A stretch of 64,000 bases of DNA from Acinetobacter piscicola (GCF_015218165.1 NZ_CP048659.1:310001-374000), one strand, 5' to 3'. Shown: positions 18,910-31,027, counted from the first letter of the stretch. Program-made: numbers and translations. The notes: a model not told the origin generated them from the letters alone.

Positions 18910-19662
18910 ATGCGCAGAATCATTAGCATTGTGACCCTGATCATTGTCGGTATTGTTTCATATTTTGGCTATGAGCATTACCAGTTGAAAAAGAGTGAGG
19001 CACAACGGCAAATGTTTGATGTGGTCATGACTGAAAAAATGCAGACTTTATATGAAGTTGCGCAGGATTGGTCTAAGCCTGTCACAATGGATGTACATGA
19101 TGCACGTTTAAGTGGTGATTATAAGGTTTTGTCTGAGTTTGTTTTAAATTATTGGCTGCAAAATATTGAAACTCGGAATACTTATTTAAGGGATTTAGAA
19201 GCGGCAAAGTGGAATCATGTCTTAGATGTGAACCGTTTGGATATAGACCGTAAGCAGAAGTTTGTTGAAACTGAACAGATGTTACAAGCCGTGCGTAGGA
19301 TCATGACTCAGTATCAGCGTCAAAATTTGGCAGATAAGCAAGATGCATTGGCAAAGGTCAAGACCTTGCACATTGATCCTGCATTGCAGCAGCCTTTGCA
19401 AGAGAAGTTAGAGAAAAATCTAAAGTTGGATCAGGAAAGTGCTTTGATTGTGTTGGAATTGCAAATTTTAGATAAGACGGAGCAGATGTTTGTATTGTTA
19501 AAAAATAATGAGTGGCATAAGGAAAATGGGCAGATCATGTTGCAAAAAGATGCGCAAGTGAAGCAGTTTAATGCGTTGTATCAGGACGTTTTAAAGTTAA
19601 ATAAAGAGATTGAACAGAAGAAAAAACAGAATGCAGCAGAGATTGAAGGGGAGATCGATTAA
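18910..19662 (+). CDS. Membrane-anchored helical protein of unknown function
   Basis: 250 residues from ATG 18910, with AAAGAG just upstream; a GTG at 18895 is possible but would overlap that site. One N-terminal membrane helix (IISIVTLIIVGIVSYFGY) is followed by ~220 mostly helical, charged residues rich in Q, K, E and L, probably periplasmic and coiled-coil. The end is a K/E-rich tail. I do not recognise the family. It may share a transcript with the next gene, 100 bp downstream. Confidence 0.6.
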   Translation: MRRIISIVTLIIVGIVSYFGYEHYQLKKSEAQRQMFDVVMTEKMQTLYEVAQDWSKPVTMDVHDARLSGDYKVLSEFVLNYWLQNIETRNTYLRDLEAAKWNHVLDVNRLDIDRKQKFVETEQMLQAVRRIMTQYQRQNLADKQDALAKVKTLHIDPALQQPLQEKLEKNLKLDQESALIVLELQILDKTEQMFVLLKNNEWHKENGQIMLQKDAQVKQFNALYQDVLKLNKEIEQKKKQNAAEIEGEID

Positions 19663-19762
19663 GCTATATTAAAACGAAGCATGAAAGCAACGTGAAAATG
19701 GGTTGGGAACAACTCATTTTTCAATATAATCAGGACTTCATAAAAATTTAAAAAGTACAGTT

Positions 19763-21157
19763 ATGTTCAAGCCTAACAAAATAATATTATTTGGTATGTT
19801 TCTGATGATGACACAATCAGTCATGGCGAAAGCCCTCGTTGTTGATCAGATGCTTGTAGATTTAGAACAAAATTGTCAAAATTATGAACAGGTGTATCAA
19901 TATCAGGAATTGAAGAGTTATCAACACGAAGACTTGCAAAATGGTAATACAGTATCTTCTTATCATGCTGACTTACTAGACCCAGACATTACACCTTATT
20001 TTCCATTGAAACTCATGGATCAATGCCAAAAGACACTCATTAATAACCAACTTGAATGGGTACAGCAAGAAAAAAAGCTACTTAAAGGAGATGCGAGAGA
20101 AATCGTACGAGATTTTGAGATTTTGATCTATCGCTCACTGAAAAGTTTATATGATGAACGAGCCTATTCTAAATCTGATATTGAACAGTTAAAGGGCGCA
20201 ACTCAGCAGTTGCTTAATAAATTGGATGAAAATCCTGATAGTATGGCACATGCGTATCTGCCAATTGTGCCATTAATACGTTTATTAAAATATGATTTGC
20301 ATTATTCACCCGAAGCTAATCATAAAATTTTTTATATTAACCAAGAGTTTAATAAGATATTTAAAAAAATTTATAAAAATGATTCTCTACATGATGATTT
20401 GCTATTTCAACAAATATTGCCTGTTTTCATCACACAATTTGATTATTCCAATGAAGCATATCAGTTGATAAGTGCGATACAACTTAATGATGTTGAACGC
20501 ATCAAAAGCAGAGTAAAATCATATAGTCAGCTTTATGACAATCAATTATTAGCAGATGAATTTCATAAAAAATATCCCCATATAGATTTTGATGAGGTCA
20601 TTCGAAAAGAAGCGGTAGCTGAACGTTTGACCTATGCATTTTATAAGTTGAATGATATGGGAAATGTACAAAAATGGATTGAACAAGCAGGTTTAATTGG
20701 TACAGATGAAGTACAGTGCACAACGAAAACTTTGGTTGCAGATCCCCATTTAAATGCATTTTTGAAACAGGATCAGGCTTGGTATCAGCCTAGATTTGAG
20801 AAGCAGATGAAGGCATGCCATAAGATTGTTACTGATACAGCAATACTGTCTAAATTTGATTTTCAAAAAGTCATGGACAATTATCAACAGCATTGTGGTG
20901 CAATGTATGCTGAAAAAATTCCTTTACTACGCGTAAAAAATTCTCAATTGGTGAGTGACGATGAGTTTTATTCTATGATTACAATGATAAGTGTACATGC
21001 GGATTTATTGTCAGATCGCAGTCCTGTTAAAGAGCAGTGTATGCAAGCAATGCGCGCTAATCAGATTGAAATGCTAGAATATTATGTTGATCACTTGAAG
21101 CCTACTGCATTTAGCTATGAAGATGCACAGAATGAATTGAAAAATTTAAGAAAATAA
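19763..21157 (+). CDS. Secreted protein of unknown function
   Basis: 464 residues with a signal peptide ending QSVMA-KAL. The mature part is largely helical, rich in Q, Y, L and D, with spaced cysteines (NCQNYEQ, DQCQKT, VQCTTKT, KACHK, QHCGAM, KEQCMQ) that may pair in the periplasm. Nothing in it points to an enzyme. It lies downstream of another exported helical protein and ends at a terminator shared with fadA. Confidence 0.6.
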   Translation: MFKPNKIILFGMFLMMTQSVMAKALVVDQMLVDLEQNCQNYEQVYQYQELKSYQHEDLQNGNTVSSYHADLLDPDITPYFPLKLMDQCQKTLINNQLEWVQQEKKLLKGDAREIVRDFEILIYRSLKSLYDERAYSKSDIEQLKGATQQLLNKLDENPDSMAHAYLPIVPLIRLLKYDLHYSPEANHKIFYINQEFNKIFKKIYKNDSLHDDLLFQQILPVFITQFDYSNEAYQLISAIQLNDVERIKSRVKSYSQLYDNQLLADEFHKKYPHIDFDEVIRKEAVAERLTYAFYKLNDMGNVQKWIEQAGLIGTDEVQCTTKTLVADPHLNAFLKQDQAWYQPRFEKQMKACHKIVTDTAILSKFDFQKVMDNYQQHCGAMYAEKIPLLRVKNSQLVSDDEFYSMITMISVHADLLSDRSPVKEQCMQAMRANQIEMLEYYVDHLKPTAFSYEDAQNELKNLRK

Positions 21158-21187
21158 AAAACCCCGCAATGAGCGGGGTTCTTTTTC
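21158..21187. terminator. Bidirectional terminator between convergent genes
   Basis: AACCCCGC/GCGGGGTT stem with an AATGA loop, with an A run on the left and T-rich flank on the right; it works for the plus-strand gene ending at 21157 and for fadA on the minus strand. Confidence 0.9.
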
Positions 21188-21202
21188 TCACGTATTTAAA
21201 TC

Positions 21203-22375
<1,173 letters not shown>

Positions 22376-22387
22376 TCACGTTGCTCC

Positions 22388-24541
22388 TTAACCGTAGAAT
22401 TTTTTGTTGTTAGCAGCCATGTCACGCAACAATTGTGGCGCTTCATAAGCTTTTCCTAAGTGTGCATATTTGTCGCAAAGCGCAACGTATTCAGCAACAC
22501 CAGTTTGATCGATATAACGTGCTGGACCGCCACGGAATGGAGGGAAACCTACACCCATAATCATCGCCATATCTGCTTCATTTGGAGTTTCAACGATCTT
22601 GTCTTCCAAGCAACGAACAGTTTCGTTACAGAAAGCAAGCATCATACGGTCAATGATTTCTTGTGCATCAAATTCACGTTTTTCACCAGTAATGACTGGA
22701 GCAATCACTTCATAAGCTGTTGGATCAACAGTTTTTGCTTTCTTGCCTTTCTTGTCGAGAACGTATTTATAGAAACCGACATCGTTCTTTTGACCTAGGC
22801 GTTTTGCTTCATACATCGCTTGGATTGAACCTTTATAATCAGGTTTCATACGGTCAGGGAAGCCTTCCGCCATCACTTCTGCACCATGAACGCCCGTGTC
22901 GATACCAACAACGTCCATCAAGTAAGCAGGACCCATAGGCCAGCCGAATTTTTCCATCACTTTATCGATTTGTTGGAAGTCAGCACCATCTTTCAGAAGA
23001 AGGTCAAACGCACCGAAGTAAGGGAACAATACACGGTTGACGAGGAAGCCTGGGCAGTCGTTGACAACAATCGGTGTTTTACCCATTTTTTGAGCTAAAA
23101 CAACAGTCGTTGCAATCGCTTCTTCAGAAGTTTTTTCACCACGAATGACTTCTACAAGTGGCATCATGTGAACTGGGTTGAAGAAGTGCATACCAACAAA
23201 GTTTTCAGGACGTTTTAAAGCTTTTGCCAAACGCGTGATTGAAATTGTTGAAGTATTTGATGCAATGATCGTGTTATCACGTACTTTTGCTTCAGTATCA
23301 GCAAGTACTGCTTCTTTGATCTTTGGATTTTCAGTTACCGCTTCGATCACGATATCCACTTCTTTAAACTCGTCATAGCTTAAAGTTGGGCGGATACGTG
23401 CAAGGGTTTCACCCATTTTTGCAGGGGTTAAACGCTTACGTTCAACTTGTTTAGTCAACAAGCCATTTGCTTCTTTCATACCTAAAGCAAGTTGTGGATT
23501 ACCAATATCTTTCATGATGATTGGTGTGCCTTTACTTGCCGCTTGATACGCAATACCACCACCCATGATACCAGCACCCAATACAGCTGCTTGATTCACA
23601 GGATGAGCACCTTTTTCATGTTTCTTCGATGCTTTTTTCACCACTTGATCGTTGATGAATAGACCAATCAACGCACCAGCTTGTGGCGTTACTGCAGCTT
23701 TAGCAAATGCTTCAGCTTCAATTTTTAACGCTGCATCGCGCTCTTGGCTCACACCCGCTTGAAGTGAATCAAGAAGAAGTTTTGGCGCAGGATATTGCGC
23801 AGGGTTTGCTTTCGCTAAAACAACACCTTTAGATGAGTTAAACGCCATCATTTGTTCAAGCATGTCGAGTTTAACAGGCTGTAATTTTTCTTGACGTTTT
23901 GCTTTCCAGTCTAGACGACCAGAGATTGCTTGTTTTACAAGATCAATCGCTGCTTCTTGTAACTTGTCTGCAGCAACAACCGCATCTACAGCACCATCTT
24001 TCAGTGCAGCAGCAGGCTTTTTATTTGCAGAAGTTGCGATCCATTCAACAGCATTGTCGATACCGATCACACGGCTTAAACGAACTGTACCACCGAAGCC
24101 TGGGATGATGCCCAATTTCACTTCAGGTAAGCCTACAGTTGCAGCTTCCGACATCACACGATAGTCACAAACCAAGCACATTTCGAAACCGCCGCCCAAT
24201 GCAATACCATTGATCGCAGCAACTTTAGGAATTTCTAGATCTTCAAATGAATTGAAGATTTCGTGAACAGGCATCGCCCAATCCACAATCGCTTTTTCGC
24301 CTTGAGCGAAGTTTTCACCGAACTCAGTAATATCCGCACCTACGATAAAGGTAGATTTACCTGAAGTGACGATCAAACCTTTAATGTTGCTATCAGCTTT
24401 TACGGCTGCAATGGCTGCTTGAAAGTCTTCAATCGTTGCACGGTTGAATTTGTTAACCGACTCACCTTGTAAGTCAAAGCGGAATTCTGCAATTCCGTCC
24501 GAAAGCATTTGGACGGTAATGGCATTGCCAGCGTGGATCAT
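22388..24541 (-). CDS. fadB: Fatty acid oxidation complex alpha subunit FadB
   Basis: 717 residues. The N-terminal crotonase domain ([42 protein letters not shown]) gives enoyl-CoA hydratase and isomerase activity. The C-terminal part is 3-hydroxyacyl-CoA dehydrogenase, with the NAD site [16 protein letters not shown], the [13 protein letters not shown] motif and [11 protein letters not shown]. With FadA it forms the aerobic beta-oxidation complex. ATG 24541 is preceded by AGGAG at a good distance. It is first gene of the fadBA operon. Confidence 0.97.
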   Translation of the reverse strand: MIHAGNAITVQMLSDGIAEFRFDLQGESVNKFNRATIEDFQAAIAAVKADSNIKGLIVTSGKSTFIVGADITEFGENFAQGEKAIVDWAMPVHEIFNSFEDLEIPKVAAINGIALGGGFEMCLVCDYRVMSEAATVGLPEVKLGIIPGFGGTVRLSRVIGIDNAVEWIATSANKKPAAALKDGAVDAVVAADKLQEAAIDLVKQAISGRLDWKAKRQEKLQPVKLDMLEQMMAFNSSKGVVLAKANPAQYPAPKLLLDSLQAGVSQERDAALKIEAEAFAKAAVTPQAGALIGLFINDQVVKKASKKHEKGAHPVNQAAVLGAGIMGGGIAYQAASKGTPIIMKDIGNPQLALGMKEANGLLTKQVERKRLTPAKMGETLARIRPTLSYDEFKEVDIVIEAVTENPKIKEAVLADTEAKVRDNTIIASNTSTISITRLAKALKRPENFVGMHFFNPVHMMPLVEVIRGEKTSEEAIATTVVLAQKMGKTPIVVNDCPGFLVNRVLFPYFGAFDLLLKDGADFQQIDKVMEKFGWPMGPAYLMDVVGIDTGVHGAEVMAEGFPDRMKPDYKGSIQAMYEAKRLGQKNDVGFYKYVLDKKGKKAKTVDPTAYEVIAPVITGEKREFDAQEIIDRMMLAFCNETVRCLEDKIVETPNEADMAMIMGVGFPPFRGGPARYIDQTGVAEYVALCDKYAHLGKAYEAPQLLRDMAANNKKFYG

Positions 24542-25185
24542 GCCCTGATCTCCTTTTTTTGGAGGACTTCTAAGTTGATGTTTTGAAGTACGTGTGCGTT
24601 TTTCCTACACACATTTCGACTTCTCTAATCTTACGATAACTATATCGAAAAAGAACATAACAAGTTGTATCAAGCCGTGACGCAAGGGTCATGAATTTTT
24701 TTGTCTAATACGCATGAGCACATGGGGCTTTGCTTGCTTATATTCAGTCTTTTGATTGTTAATGTATTATTTTTATTATAATTTTATGAAATATGCAAAG
24801 TATTTTTATGCTATTTTAGTGTGATATATTGAACATGTTGCTGTGTATTTTTGGTCATTTCGGTCAATGACGGATACAAAAAATAATACGCTTTAGCCAA
24901 GTTCTTCAACAGCTGCGAAAGCATGAGTTGGATTAAAGTTGCTTCATTGTTGATGAAAATTAATGTCAAAAATCTAATTGAAAATGAATAATTTGAGATA
25001 AAAACCCTATGTTTTTTTGATGAAAAATAGCGAGGTTTTTGTAAAAATATTCTCTCAAGATGAGAAAATAGCCAAGATTTTATGTTTTGGATTTGCTAAT
25101 ATTTGTCCATCCTGTAAGTTCTAGACCTAGAACATCCATCTAGATCAGATGGAAAGCTCCTTAAAGATTTGATAAAGAGTGCTAT
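24542..25185. other. Divergent intergenic region between fadB and lpxO
   Basis: About 640 bp without a convincing gene. The left end carries the fadB ribosome binding site and promoter region. The right end, 25118-25152, carries two close inverted repeats before lpxO, listed separately. No clear fatty-acid regulator operator was recognised by eye. Confidence 0.5.
25118..25152 (+). promoter_or_regulatory. Two adjacent palindromes upstream of lpxO
   Basis: GTTCTAG-AC-CTAGAAC (25118-25133) is a perfect 7-bp inverted repeat with a 2-base centre, the shape of a dimeric regulator's operator. Three bases further, CCATCT-AGATC-AGATGG (25136-25152) is a second, 6-bp inverted repeat. Both lie 33-70 bp before the lpxO ATG. 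Confidence 0.4.
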
Positions 25186-26103
25186 ATGATTAAATGGATC
25201 ATATTGGCGATTTTTGTGATTTCAGCGCTGTATATCCAAAATCGCGGTAAAGTGCGTCATTCGTTTTATCGTCAATTTTTTGACCATTCTACGCTCCTCG
25301 CACCGATTAATTTTTTAATGTATATGTTTTCCAAAGTGCCGAATCAGCCTTATATTGAGACACAACATTTTCAAGATTTAAAAGTGCTCGATGAAAATTG
25401 GGAAATGATTCGAGATGAGGCGCAAGCGCTTTATGCACAAGGTGGGATTAAAGCATCAAGTAGCTATGATGATCTTGGTTTTAACTCGTTCTTTAAAACG
25501 GGTTGGAAGCGTTTTTATCTGAAATGGTATGACTCTGCACATCCATCGGCTGCAGATCTTTGTCCAAAAACTACAGCCTTATTAAAAACATTACCGACCA
25601 TTAAAGCTGCGATGTTTACTGAGCTTGCCCCTGATAGCCGTTTAGTCCGTCACCGTGACCCTTATGCAGGTTCTTTACGTTATCATTTGGGTTTAATTAC
25701 ACCCAATGATGATCGTTGTTTTATTGATGTGGATGGTCAAAAGTATTCATGGCGTGATGGTGAGAGTGTCGTGTTTGATGAAACCTATATTCACTATGCT
25801 GAAAATAAAACCGATCAAAATCGCATTATTTTCTTTGCCGATGTCGAACGTCCATTAACGACAAAATGGATGGAACGTTTTAATCATTGGTTTGGTAAAA
25901 ACGTCATGACAGCGGCAAGTTCACCCAATGAAGCAGGGGATCAAACAGGTGGCTTAAATAAAGTTTTTGGTTATGTTTACCAAATTCGCATTAAAGCCAA
26001 AGCACTGAAGAAAACCAATCGTAAATTGTACTATTTTTTAAAATGGTTTTTGATGTTGGGTTTGTTTTTCTTAATTTTTATTCGACCTTATGTTTTTCAT
26101 TAA
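25186..26103 (+). CDS. lpxO: Lipid A 2-hydroxylase LpxO (Fe(II)/2-oxoglutarate dioxygenase)
   Basis: 305 residues. It belongs to the aspartyl/asparaginyl beta-hydroxylase fold: metal and 2-oxoglutarate ligands are seen in RHRDPYAGSLRYHLGL and later in ESVVFDETYIHYAEN. An N-terminal hydrophobic segment and a C-terminal one (FFLIFIRPYVF) anchor it to the inner membrane, as for LpxO, which adds a 2-hydroxyl to a secondary acyl chain of lipid A. That changes susceptibility to cationic peptides. Length matches LpxO (~300). Confidence 0.87.
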   Translation: MIKWIILAIFVISALYIQNRGKVRHSFYRQFFDHSTLLAPINFLMYMFSKVPNQPYIETQHFQDLKVLDENWEMIRDEAQALYAQGGIKASSSYDDLGFNSFFKTGWKRFYLKWYDSAHPSAADLCPKTTALLKTLPTIKAAMFTELAPDSRLVRHRDPYAGSLRYHLGLITPNDDRCFIDVDGQKYSWRDGESVVFDETYIHYAENKTDQNRIIFFADVERPLTTKWMERFNHWFGKNVMTAASSPNEAGDQTGGLNKVFGYVYQIRIKAKALKKTNRKLYYFLKWFLMLGLFFLIFIRPYVFH

Positions 26104-26123
26104 ATCGCTCAAGTTTTAAATTT

Positions 26124-26147
26124 AAACGCCTTTCGGGGCGTTTTTTA
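26124..26147 (+). terminator. Terminator of lpxO
   Basis: AAACGCC/GGCGTTT stem with a short loop, followed by TTTT, 20 bp after the stop. Confidence 0.88.
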
Positions 26148-26250
26148 TTTTAAACTTGAAGATACATTAGCTTTAATAACAATTATCAACTTGTAGCAGT
26201 ATGTAAAACTGCTAAATTTTTAAGACAAAGCAATAAGATGGAATCTGAAA

Positions 26251-26874
26251 ATGTTTAAAAATTTAGCCTCAGAAATGATGGGAACAAGTGATATTGGCGT
26301 TATTATTGAACCGCATGATTTTAATAAAACGGATATAGATGATTATATTTTTCATGAAGATAACGAAAAAATATTTTTTGTGATTAAAAGCAAAACCGAT
26401 GAATATTGTTTTACCAACGTCGCTTTTATGCACCTTGATGGTACCAGTGCGATGAGTAAAAAACGCATGTTATACCGCTATTTATATAAACATCATCCGA
26501 TCAAAAATGTCTTGCTCGAAACTGCAGGTACAGTCGATTTAGATGCTGAAATTAAATTTCAATTGGGTGAAAAAGCTTTTTCAATTGATATTGATAAAAA
26601 GCAAATAGAAAAAATTCGTGATTTGTACAAAGCCTTATTTACCATTGGTGAAACCTGCAAAGAAATTAATCGTAAGCGCAATATCTTGCTACAAAGCAAT
26701 GAAAATGTTCAGAAAATGTTTAATTTACGTGAGTTAAGTGAACAGGTGATTTTAAATTTACCTGAAATTATTAATCAAACGTCACATCAAGTTGAAGAAT
26801 ACGCCAACCAACGTATTAAAGAGATTGAAAATTATGATTTTTCTGAAATTTTTGAGCGTTATTTAAAAAATTAA
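26251..26874 (+). CDS. Bacterial PH-domain protein (YvbH-like)
   Basis: 207 residues. The first ~125 residues match the bacterial pleckstrin-homology fold of YvbH-type proteins: IIFHEDNEKIFFVIKSKTDEYCFTN-like strands followed by ALMHLDG-type turns (here AFMHLDGTSAMSKKRMLYRY). The last ~80 residues are helical and charged. These proteins are cytosolic with no known enzyme activity. It stands alone. Confidence 0.72.
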   Translation: MFKNLASEMMGTSDIGVIIEPHDFNKTDIDDYIFHEDNEKIFFVIKSKTDEYCFTNVAFMHLDGTSAMSKKRMLYRYLYKHHPIKNVLLETAGTVDLDAEIKFQLGEKAFSIDIDKKQIEKIRDLYKALFTIGETCKEINRKRNILLQSNENVQKMFNLRELSEQVILNLPEIINQTSHQVEEYANQRIKEIENYDFSEIFERYLKN

Positions 26875-26894
26875 AATCAATCGCTTTTACAATT

Positions 26895-26916
26895 AAATGC
26901 TCGCAAGGGCATTTTA
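26895..26916 (+). terminator. Terminator of the PH-domain gene
   Basis: AAATGCTC/GGGCATTT stem (with a G-T pair) capped by a GCAA tetraloop and followed by T, about 20 bp after the stop. Confidence 0.7.
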
Positions 26917-27153
26917 TCTAGGGGCTTAGAAAAATATAGCGTTTAAGTTTATGAATAAATAGTGATTTAAAACAAATTAACTTTCAAAAAATAATAAAAA
27001 TATTGAAAATGGGCTTTTCATTGATGCTTATGCAAATCAAAAATAACGAGGTTATTGATGCTGATTATCGTAGATTAAATTTATTTTAGATGTGATTGAT
27101 TATTATGCAATAATAGGGTTGTATTAGTAATAATTTATAAAATGGGGGAGTAT

Positions 27154-27564
27154 ATGAAAGGATTGATCAATTTCTTTTTGCTTTGTTTGATGAGTTCAGT
27201 TGCTTATGCTGAATCAAAAAGCTTAACGGAATTAATTACGGATAGTTTAGGTTCACAAGAAGATGAAATGGCAATATGTTATTTAGTGAAAAATGATGAG
27301 GCAATAAAAAAACAACCGTGTATTGTTGAAACTCAATATGGGAGTGGGGGGTGGAATGCAACAACTTATAATATAGGTGATGAATCTATTACAGTAGAAT
27401 CATCAGCTGATGATCCACTTACATTAAATGGGCGTTTAGCAACTTTTCTTCAAAGAGATGTACGAAATTTTCAAATTTTAAATCCAAATAATTTTAATGA
27501 AAAAGCTTTAGGTTGTTATAGAGTTGAAAATAACACGATAGATTTTTGTATAAAACGACAATAA
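27154..27564 (+). CDS. Small secreted protein of unknown function
   Basis: 136 residues from ATG 27154, which has GGGGGAG just before it; an ATG at 27142 would place that site inside the gene. A signal peptide (FFLLCLMSSVAYA-ES) is followed by ~115 residues with four cysteines (AICYL, QPCIVE, LGCYR, DFCIK) likely forming disulphides. No family recognised. Confidence 0.62.
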   Translation: MKGLINFFLLCLMSSVAYAESKSLTELITDSLGSQEDEMAICYLVKNDEAIKKQPCIVETQYGSGGWNATTYNIGDESITVESSADDPLTLNGRLATFLQRDVRNFQILNPNNFNEKALGCYRVENNTIDFCIKRQ

Positions 27565-27583
27565 TTACAAATGGATTACAGAG

Positions 27584-28645
27584 TCAAGTTTCCTTTGAGT
27601 CTGTAATTATAAGTTTATTTTTAGTATTAAAATCTAAATAAATATGCTTATTCGCTGGATTGTTGATAAAAAAAACCGCCAAAATAGGTTCAAGTTCTGT
27701 ACGGATTTTTCGGGCTAAGTGGCGGGCACCAAAGCGAATATCATGATCTTGATAAAAATAAGCTTTGGCTGAATCTGTTAAAAACACGCTACGCTTTTGA
27801 TGCGCCAAACGCTGATTAAGCTTTTCTAGTTCAATCTCAAGCAAGTGTGGCAGTGCATCTGCCCGCACCGTTTGATAATGCAAAATACGATCAATACGGT
27901 TAATAAACTCAGGATCAAATTTGCGGTACATGACTTTTTCAATAATGGTTTTGGTTGGAACTCGTTTAAGGCACACATCCTGCAATTTTTTAGGTAAGAC
28001 ATTGAGTTTATCTAAATACTGTTGAGCCGCTTGTGCACCAATGTTGCTGGTCATAAAAATCATACAGTTGCGAAAATCTATGGTTTTTGTGCCCGCAGTT
28101 AATGTTAGTTTTCCTGTATCTAAAATGTTCATCAAACCACGAAGTACTTCGGTTGAGGCTTTTTCTAATTCATCAAATAACACAATACCGGGGCGGGTAT
28201 GTGAACCGGCTATGGCAGTTTCATCAAATAAACTATGACCTTCTTTTGAACCGACATAGCCTGGGGGAGCACCTGTAATAGCTGCTGCATAGTGTTCTTG
28301 CGCTAAGGTATTCATATCAATACGACAAAAAGCATCAGGTTGTCCGTAAATGGCTTCAGCAATTAAGCGTACGGTTTCTGTTTTTCCTACGCCTGTTGGA
28401 CCAAGCATAAGTGTTACGCTAAGCGGTTTATCAGGTGCAGAAAAGTCGGCTTTGACCACATGCAACATTTTTTCTATTTCGTTTAATGCTTTTTCTTGTC
28501 CAATAATTCGACGACGTAAATGTTGCATTACGGTTTGAGGTTTAAAATGAAAACGTGGCTGACCAAAAACAGGCTTTTTTTCAGAAGAATATTGTGTATT
28601 TGTTGTTGGTTTGACAATGTGAATAGCAGCGTTTTCAATGGTCAT
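27584..28645 (-). CDS. Clp-type AAA+ ATPase with a single nucleotide-binding domain
   Basis: 353 residues from ATG 28645; an upstream ATG at 28693 is possible. The sequence resembles the second ATPase domain of ClpA/ClpB: linker RRRIIGQEKAL, Walker A GPTGVGKT (82-89), pore loop GYVG (129-132), Walker B IVLFDELE (154-161), sensor MTSNIGA, and arginine-finger region FDPEFINRIDRI followed by a ClpB-type D2 small domain (DIRFGARHLARKI). It lacks the N domain, first ATPase domain and coiled-coil arm. It would form a ring that threads or remodels proteins. No protease gene is adjacent; target unknown. Confidence 0.85.
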   Translation of the reverse strand: MTIENAAIHIVKPTTNTQYSSEKKPVFGQPRFHFKPQTVMQHLRRRIIGQEKALNEIEKMLHVVKADFSAPDKPLSVTLMLGPTGVGKTETVRLIAEAIYGQPDAFCRIDMNTLAQEHYAAAITGAPPGYVGSKEGHSLFDETAIAGSHTRPGIVLFDELEKASTEVLRGLMNILDTGKLTLTAGTKTIDFRNCMIFMTSNIGAQAAQQYLDKLNVLPKKLQDVCLKRVPTKTIIEKVMYRKFDPEFINRIDRILHYQTVRADALPHLLEIELEKLNQRLAHQKRSVFLTDSAKAYFYQDHDIRFGARHLARKIRTELEPILAVFFINNPANKHIYLDFNTKNKLIITDSKET

Positions 28646-28840
28646 GCAATTGCAACCTGATCGAAGAAATGACGTATTAGATGCTTTGAGCATAACAAAA
28701 TTAAGTGGTGAGATTCATAGTTTTTAGCAATCAGATGATTGTTGAATCTTATGGTTTTTATTTACGTTAGCAATAAATTGCTTGAAATGAGCAAAAAAAT
28801 CATCACATCATGAGACAGAATTGAAAAGAATAGGTTAACA

Positions 28841-30640
28841 GTGAACGAAAACGCACGAGAAAATATCGAAAAGATTTTAGCCAATATGACCACGTTGCCT
28901 GGTGTGTATCGCATGTTAGGTAAGGAGGGGGAGTTGCTCTATGTCGGCAAAGCCAAAAATCTAAAAAATCGTGTGTCGAGTTATTTTGTTAAAACCATTG
29001 AGCATCCTAAAACACAGGCTTTGGTTGCGCGTATTTATAACATTGAAACTTTGGTGGTTCGCTCCGAAACGGAAGCCTTATTGCTTGAACAAAACCTGAT
29101 TAAACTCCATCGTCCGCCATATAACATTATGTTGCGTGACGATAAATCCTACGTTTATATTTTTGTGTCAGCAGATCAGCCTTATCCCCGCATTGCCGCA
29201 GGGCGGGGTAAAGGAAAACACCAAGTCGGCAAGTTTTTTGGTCCTTATCCTAGTGCGTATAATGCCAAAGATACCTTATTGGTTTTACAAAAATTATTTC
29301 ATGTCCGTCAATGCGAAAATAGCTATTTTTCACAGCGTAAACGCCCGTGTTTACAGTACCAAATTAAGCGTTGTACCGCACCGTGTGTGGGCTTAATTTC
29401 ACCTGAAGATTATCAGGAAGATGTGAAAAATTCGATTCGATTTTTAAATGGTGATACCAAAGAGCTGAATCAGGAATTGATTCAGAAAATGGAACAAGCC
29501 GCCGAAAAATTAGAATTTGAAAAAGCGGTGTTCTATCGGGACCGTATGGCATTGTTAAGAGATGTGCAGGCGCAACAAGCCATTTATAAAATCAAAGGTG
29601 AAGCGGATATTCTGGCAATTGCCTATCAAGCAGGGGTGACCTGTGTGCAAATCATGCATGTACGCAATGGCAAAATGTTGGGTGGAAAAAGCTATTTTCC
29701 CGATATGTTGGGCGATGATTTGGCACAAATGTTGTCTGACTTTATGGCAAATTTCTATTTCCAAGTGGCAGATGAAGTTCCGAGTGAGTTGATTGTAAAT
29801 GTAGAAATTCCCGATCGAAAACAGCTTGAAGAAGCTTTGCAGCAGCAATTCGAGAAAAAAATTCAGGTTAAACATAAAGTGCGTGAAACACGTGCTGAAT
29901 GGCTTGAACTGGCACAGATGAATGTTGAACATGCGATCAAAGGAAAATTGGCAAACCATTTAGAACTTAATGAACGGTTTCATCAGCTTGAACAAGTATG
30001 TGGTCGTCCGATAGATCGTATTGAATGCTTTGATATTTCACATACCATGGGTGAGGCGACCATTGCATCTTGTGTGGTATTTGATGCAGGCGGTGCACGC
30101 AAACGGGATTATCGTCAGTTTTCTATTGAAGATATTACAGGCGGTGATGACTATGCTGCCATGCGTCAAGCACTTACACGCCGTTATAAAAAAGCCATGT
30201 TGCCTGATTTATTGTTGATTGATGGTGGAAAAGGACAATTACATATGGCAATGGAAGTCATGCAGGAGCTAGGATTAGATGCCTTTATGGTGGGGGTATC
30301 CAAAGGTGAAGGACGTAAACCAGGTTTGGAAACTTTACATTTTACCGATGGAAGCAAAATTCAGTTGCCTGAGGACAATAAAGCTTTGCATCTGATTCAG
30401 CAAGTACGTGATGAGGCACACCGTTTTGCGATTACTCGACATCGTGCTAAACGAGATAAACGTCGAGGGGGGTCGGTTTTGGAAGCAATTCCAGGCTTAG
30501 GGCCAAAACGCCGTCGTGATTTATTGACCCATTTTGGCGGGATTCAGGGGGTATTGAAAGCCTCTGAAAATGATTTGAAACTTGTGCCGGGCTTGGGCGA
30601 TGTGATGGCGAGAACTATTTATAAAGTGTTACACGAATAG
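28841..30640 (+). CDS. uvrC: Excinuclease ABC subunit C (UvrC)
   Basis: 599 residues, GTG start with AGGTT upstream. The N-terminal GIY-YIG nuclease domain (LPGVYRMLG...[13 protein letters not shown]), the cysteine cluster near residues 150-180, the UVR domain ([18 protein letters not shown]), the RNase H-like C-terminal nuclease ([27 protein letters not shown]) and a final helix-hairpin-helix pair are all present. UvrC makes both incisions in nucleotide excision repair. Confidence 0.98.
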   Translation: MNENARENIEKILANMTTLPGVYRMLGKEGELLYVGKAKNLKNRVSSYFVKTIEHPKTQALVARIYNIETLVVRSETEALLLEQNLIKLHRPPYNIMLRDDKSYVYIFVSADQPYPRIAAGRGKGKHQVGKFFGPYPSAYNAKDTLLVLQKLFHVRQCENSYFSQRKRPCLQYQIKRCTAPCVGLISPEDYQEDVKNSIRFLNGDTKELNQELIQKMEQAAEKLEFEKAVFYRDRMALLRDVQAQQAIYKIKGEADILAIAYQAGVTCVQIMHVRNGKMLGGKSYFPDMLGDDLAQMLSDFMANFYFQVADEVPSELIVNVEIPDRKQLEEALQQQFEKKIQVKHKVRETRAEWLELAQMNVEHAIKGKLANHLELNERFHQLEQVCGRPIDRIECFDISHTMGEATIASCVVFDAGGARKRDYRQFSIEDITGGDDYAAMRQALTRRYKKAMLPDLLLIDGGKGQLHMAMEVMQELGLDAFMVGVSKGEGRKPGLETLHFTDGSKIQLPEDNKALHLIQQVRDEAHRFAITRHRAKRDKRRGGSVLEAIPGLGPKRRRDLLTHFGGIQGVLKASENDLKLVPGLGDVMARTIYKVLHE

Positions 30641-30700
30641 TCAGTCATTGATTCAAACTTTTTGGAATGTAGATTTAACTGTTTTGGATATTATAAATTG

Positions 30701-31027
30701 ATGAAATATCATGCACATATCTATTTTGATTTGACGCAAATTGAGCTGATAGAATCGCTTTATGTGCAACTACAGCAAGAGTTTGGTGAAGCGATGAGTT
30801 ACGGTCGTATCCATCAAAAATTGGTTGGGCCACATACCAAACCCATGTTTCAACTGGCATTTGATCAAGCTGTTTTGCCACAGTTGAAACATACATTGAA
30901 TTGTCGTCATTTGGGGCTATCTGTGTTGATTCATCCTTTATGGGAGAATGAATATCTGGCACATACTGAAGGAGCACAGTGGTTAGGTGAAAGCCTCATG
31001 TTGAATTTAGATCGATTATTGAAATGA
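30701..31027 (+). CDS. DOPA 4,5-dioxygenase family protein
   Basis: 108 residues from ATG 30701. It has the family's small ferredoxin-like fold pattern: YHAHIYFD at the start, VGPHTKPMFQLAF in the middle and LSVLIHPLWENEYLAHTEGAQWLG near the end, with the conserved histidines of the DOPA_dioxygen family. Bacterial members are of unknown substrate. It lies 60 bp after uvrC, likely in the same transcript. Confidence 0.82.
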   Translation: MKYHAHIYFDLTQIELIESLYVQLQQEFGEAMSYGRIHQKLVGPHTKPMFQLAFDQAVLPQLKHTLNCRHLGLSVLIHPLWENEYLAHTEGAQWLGESLMLNLDRLLK

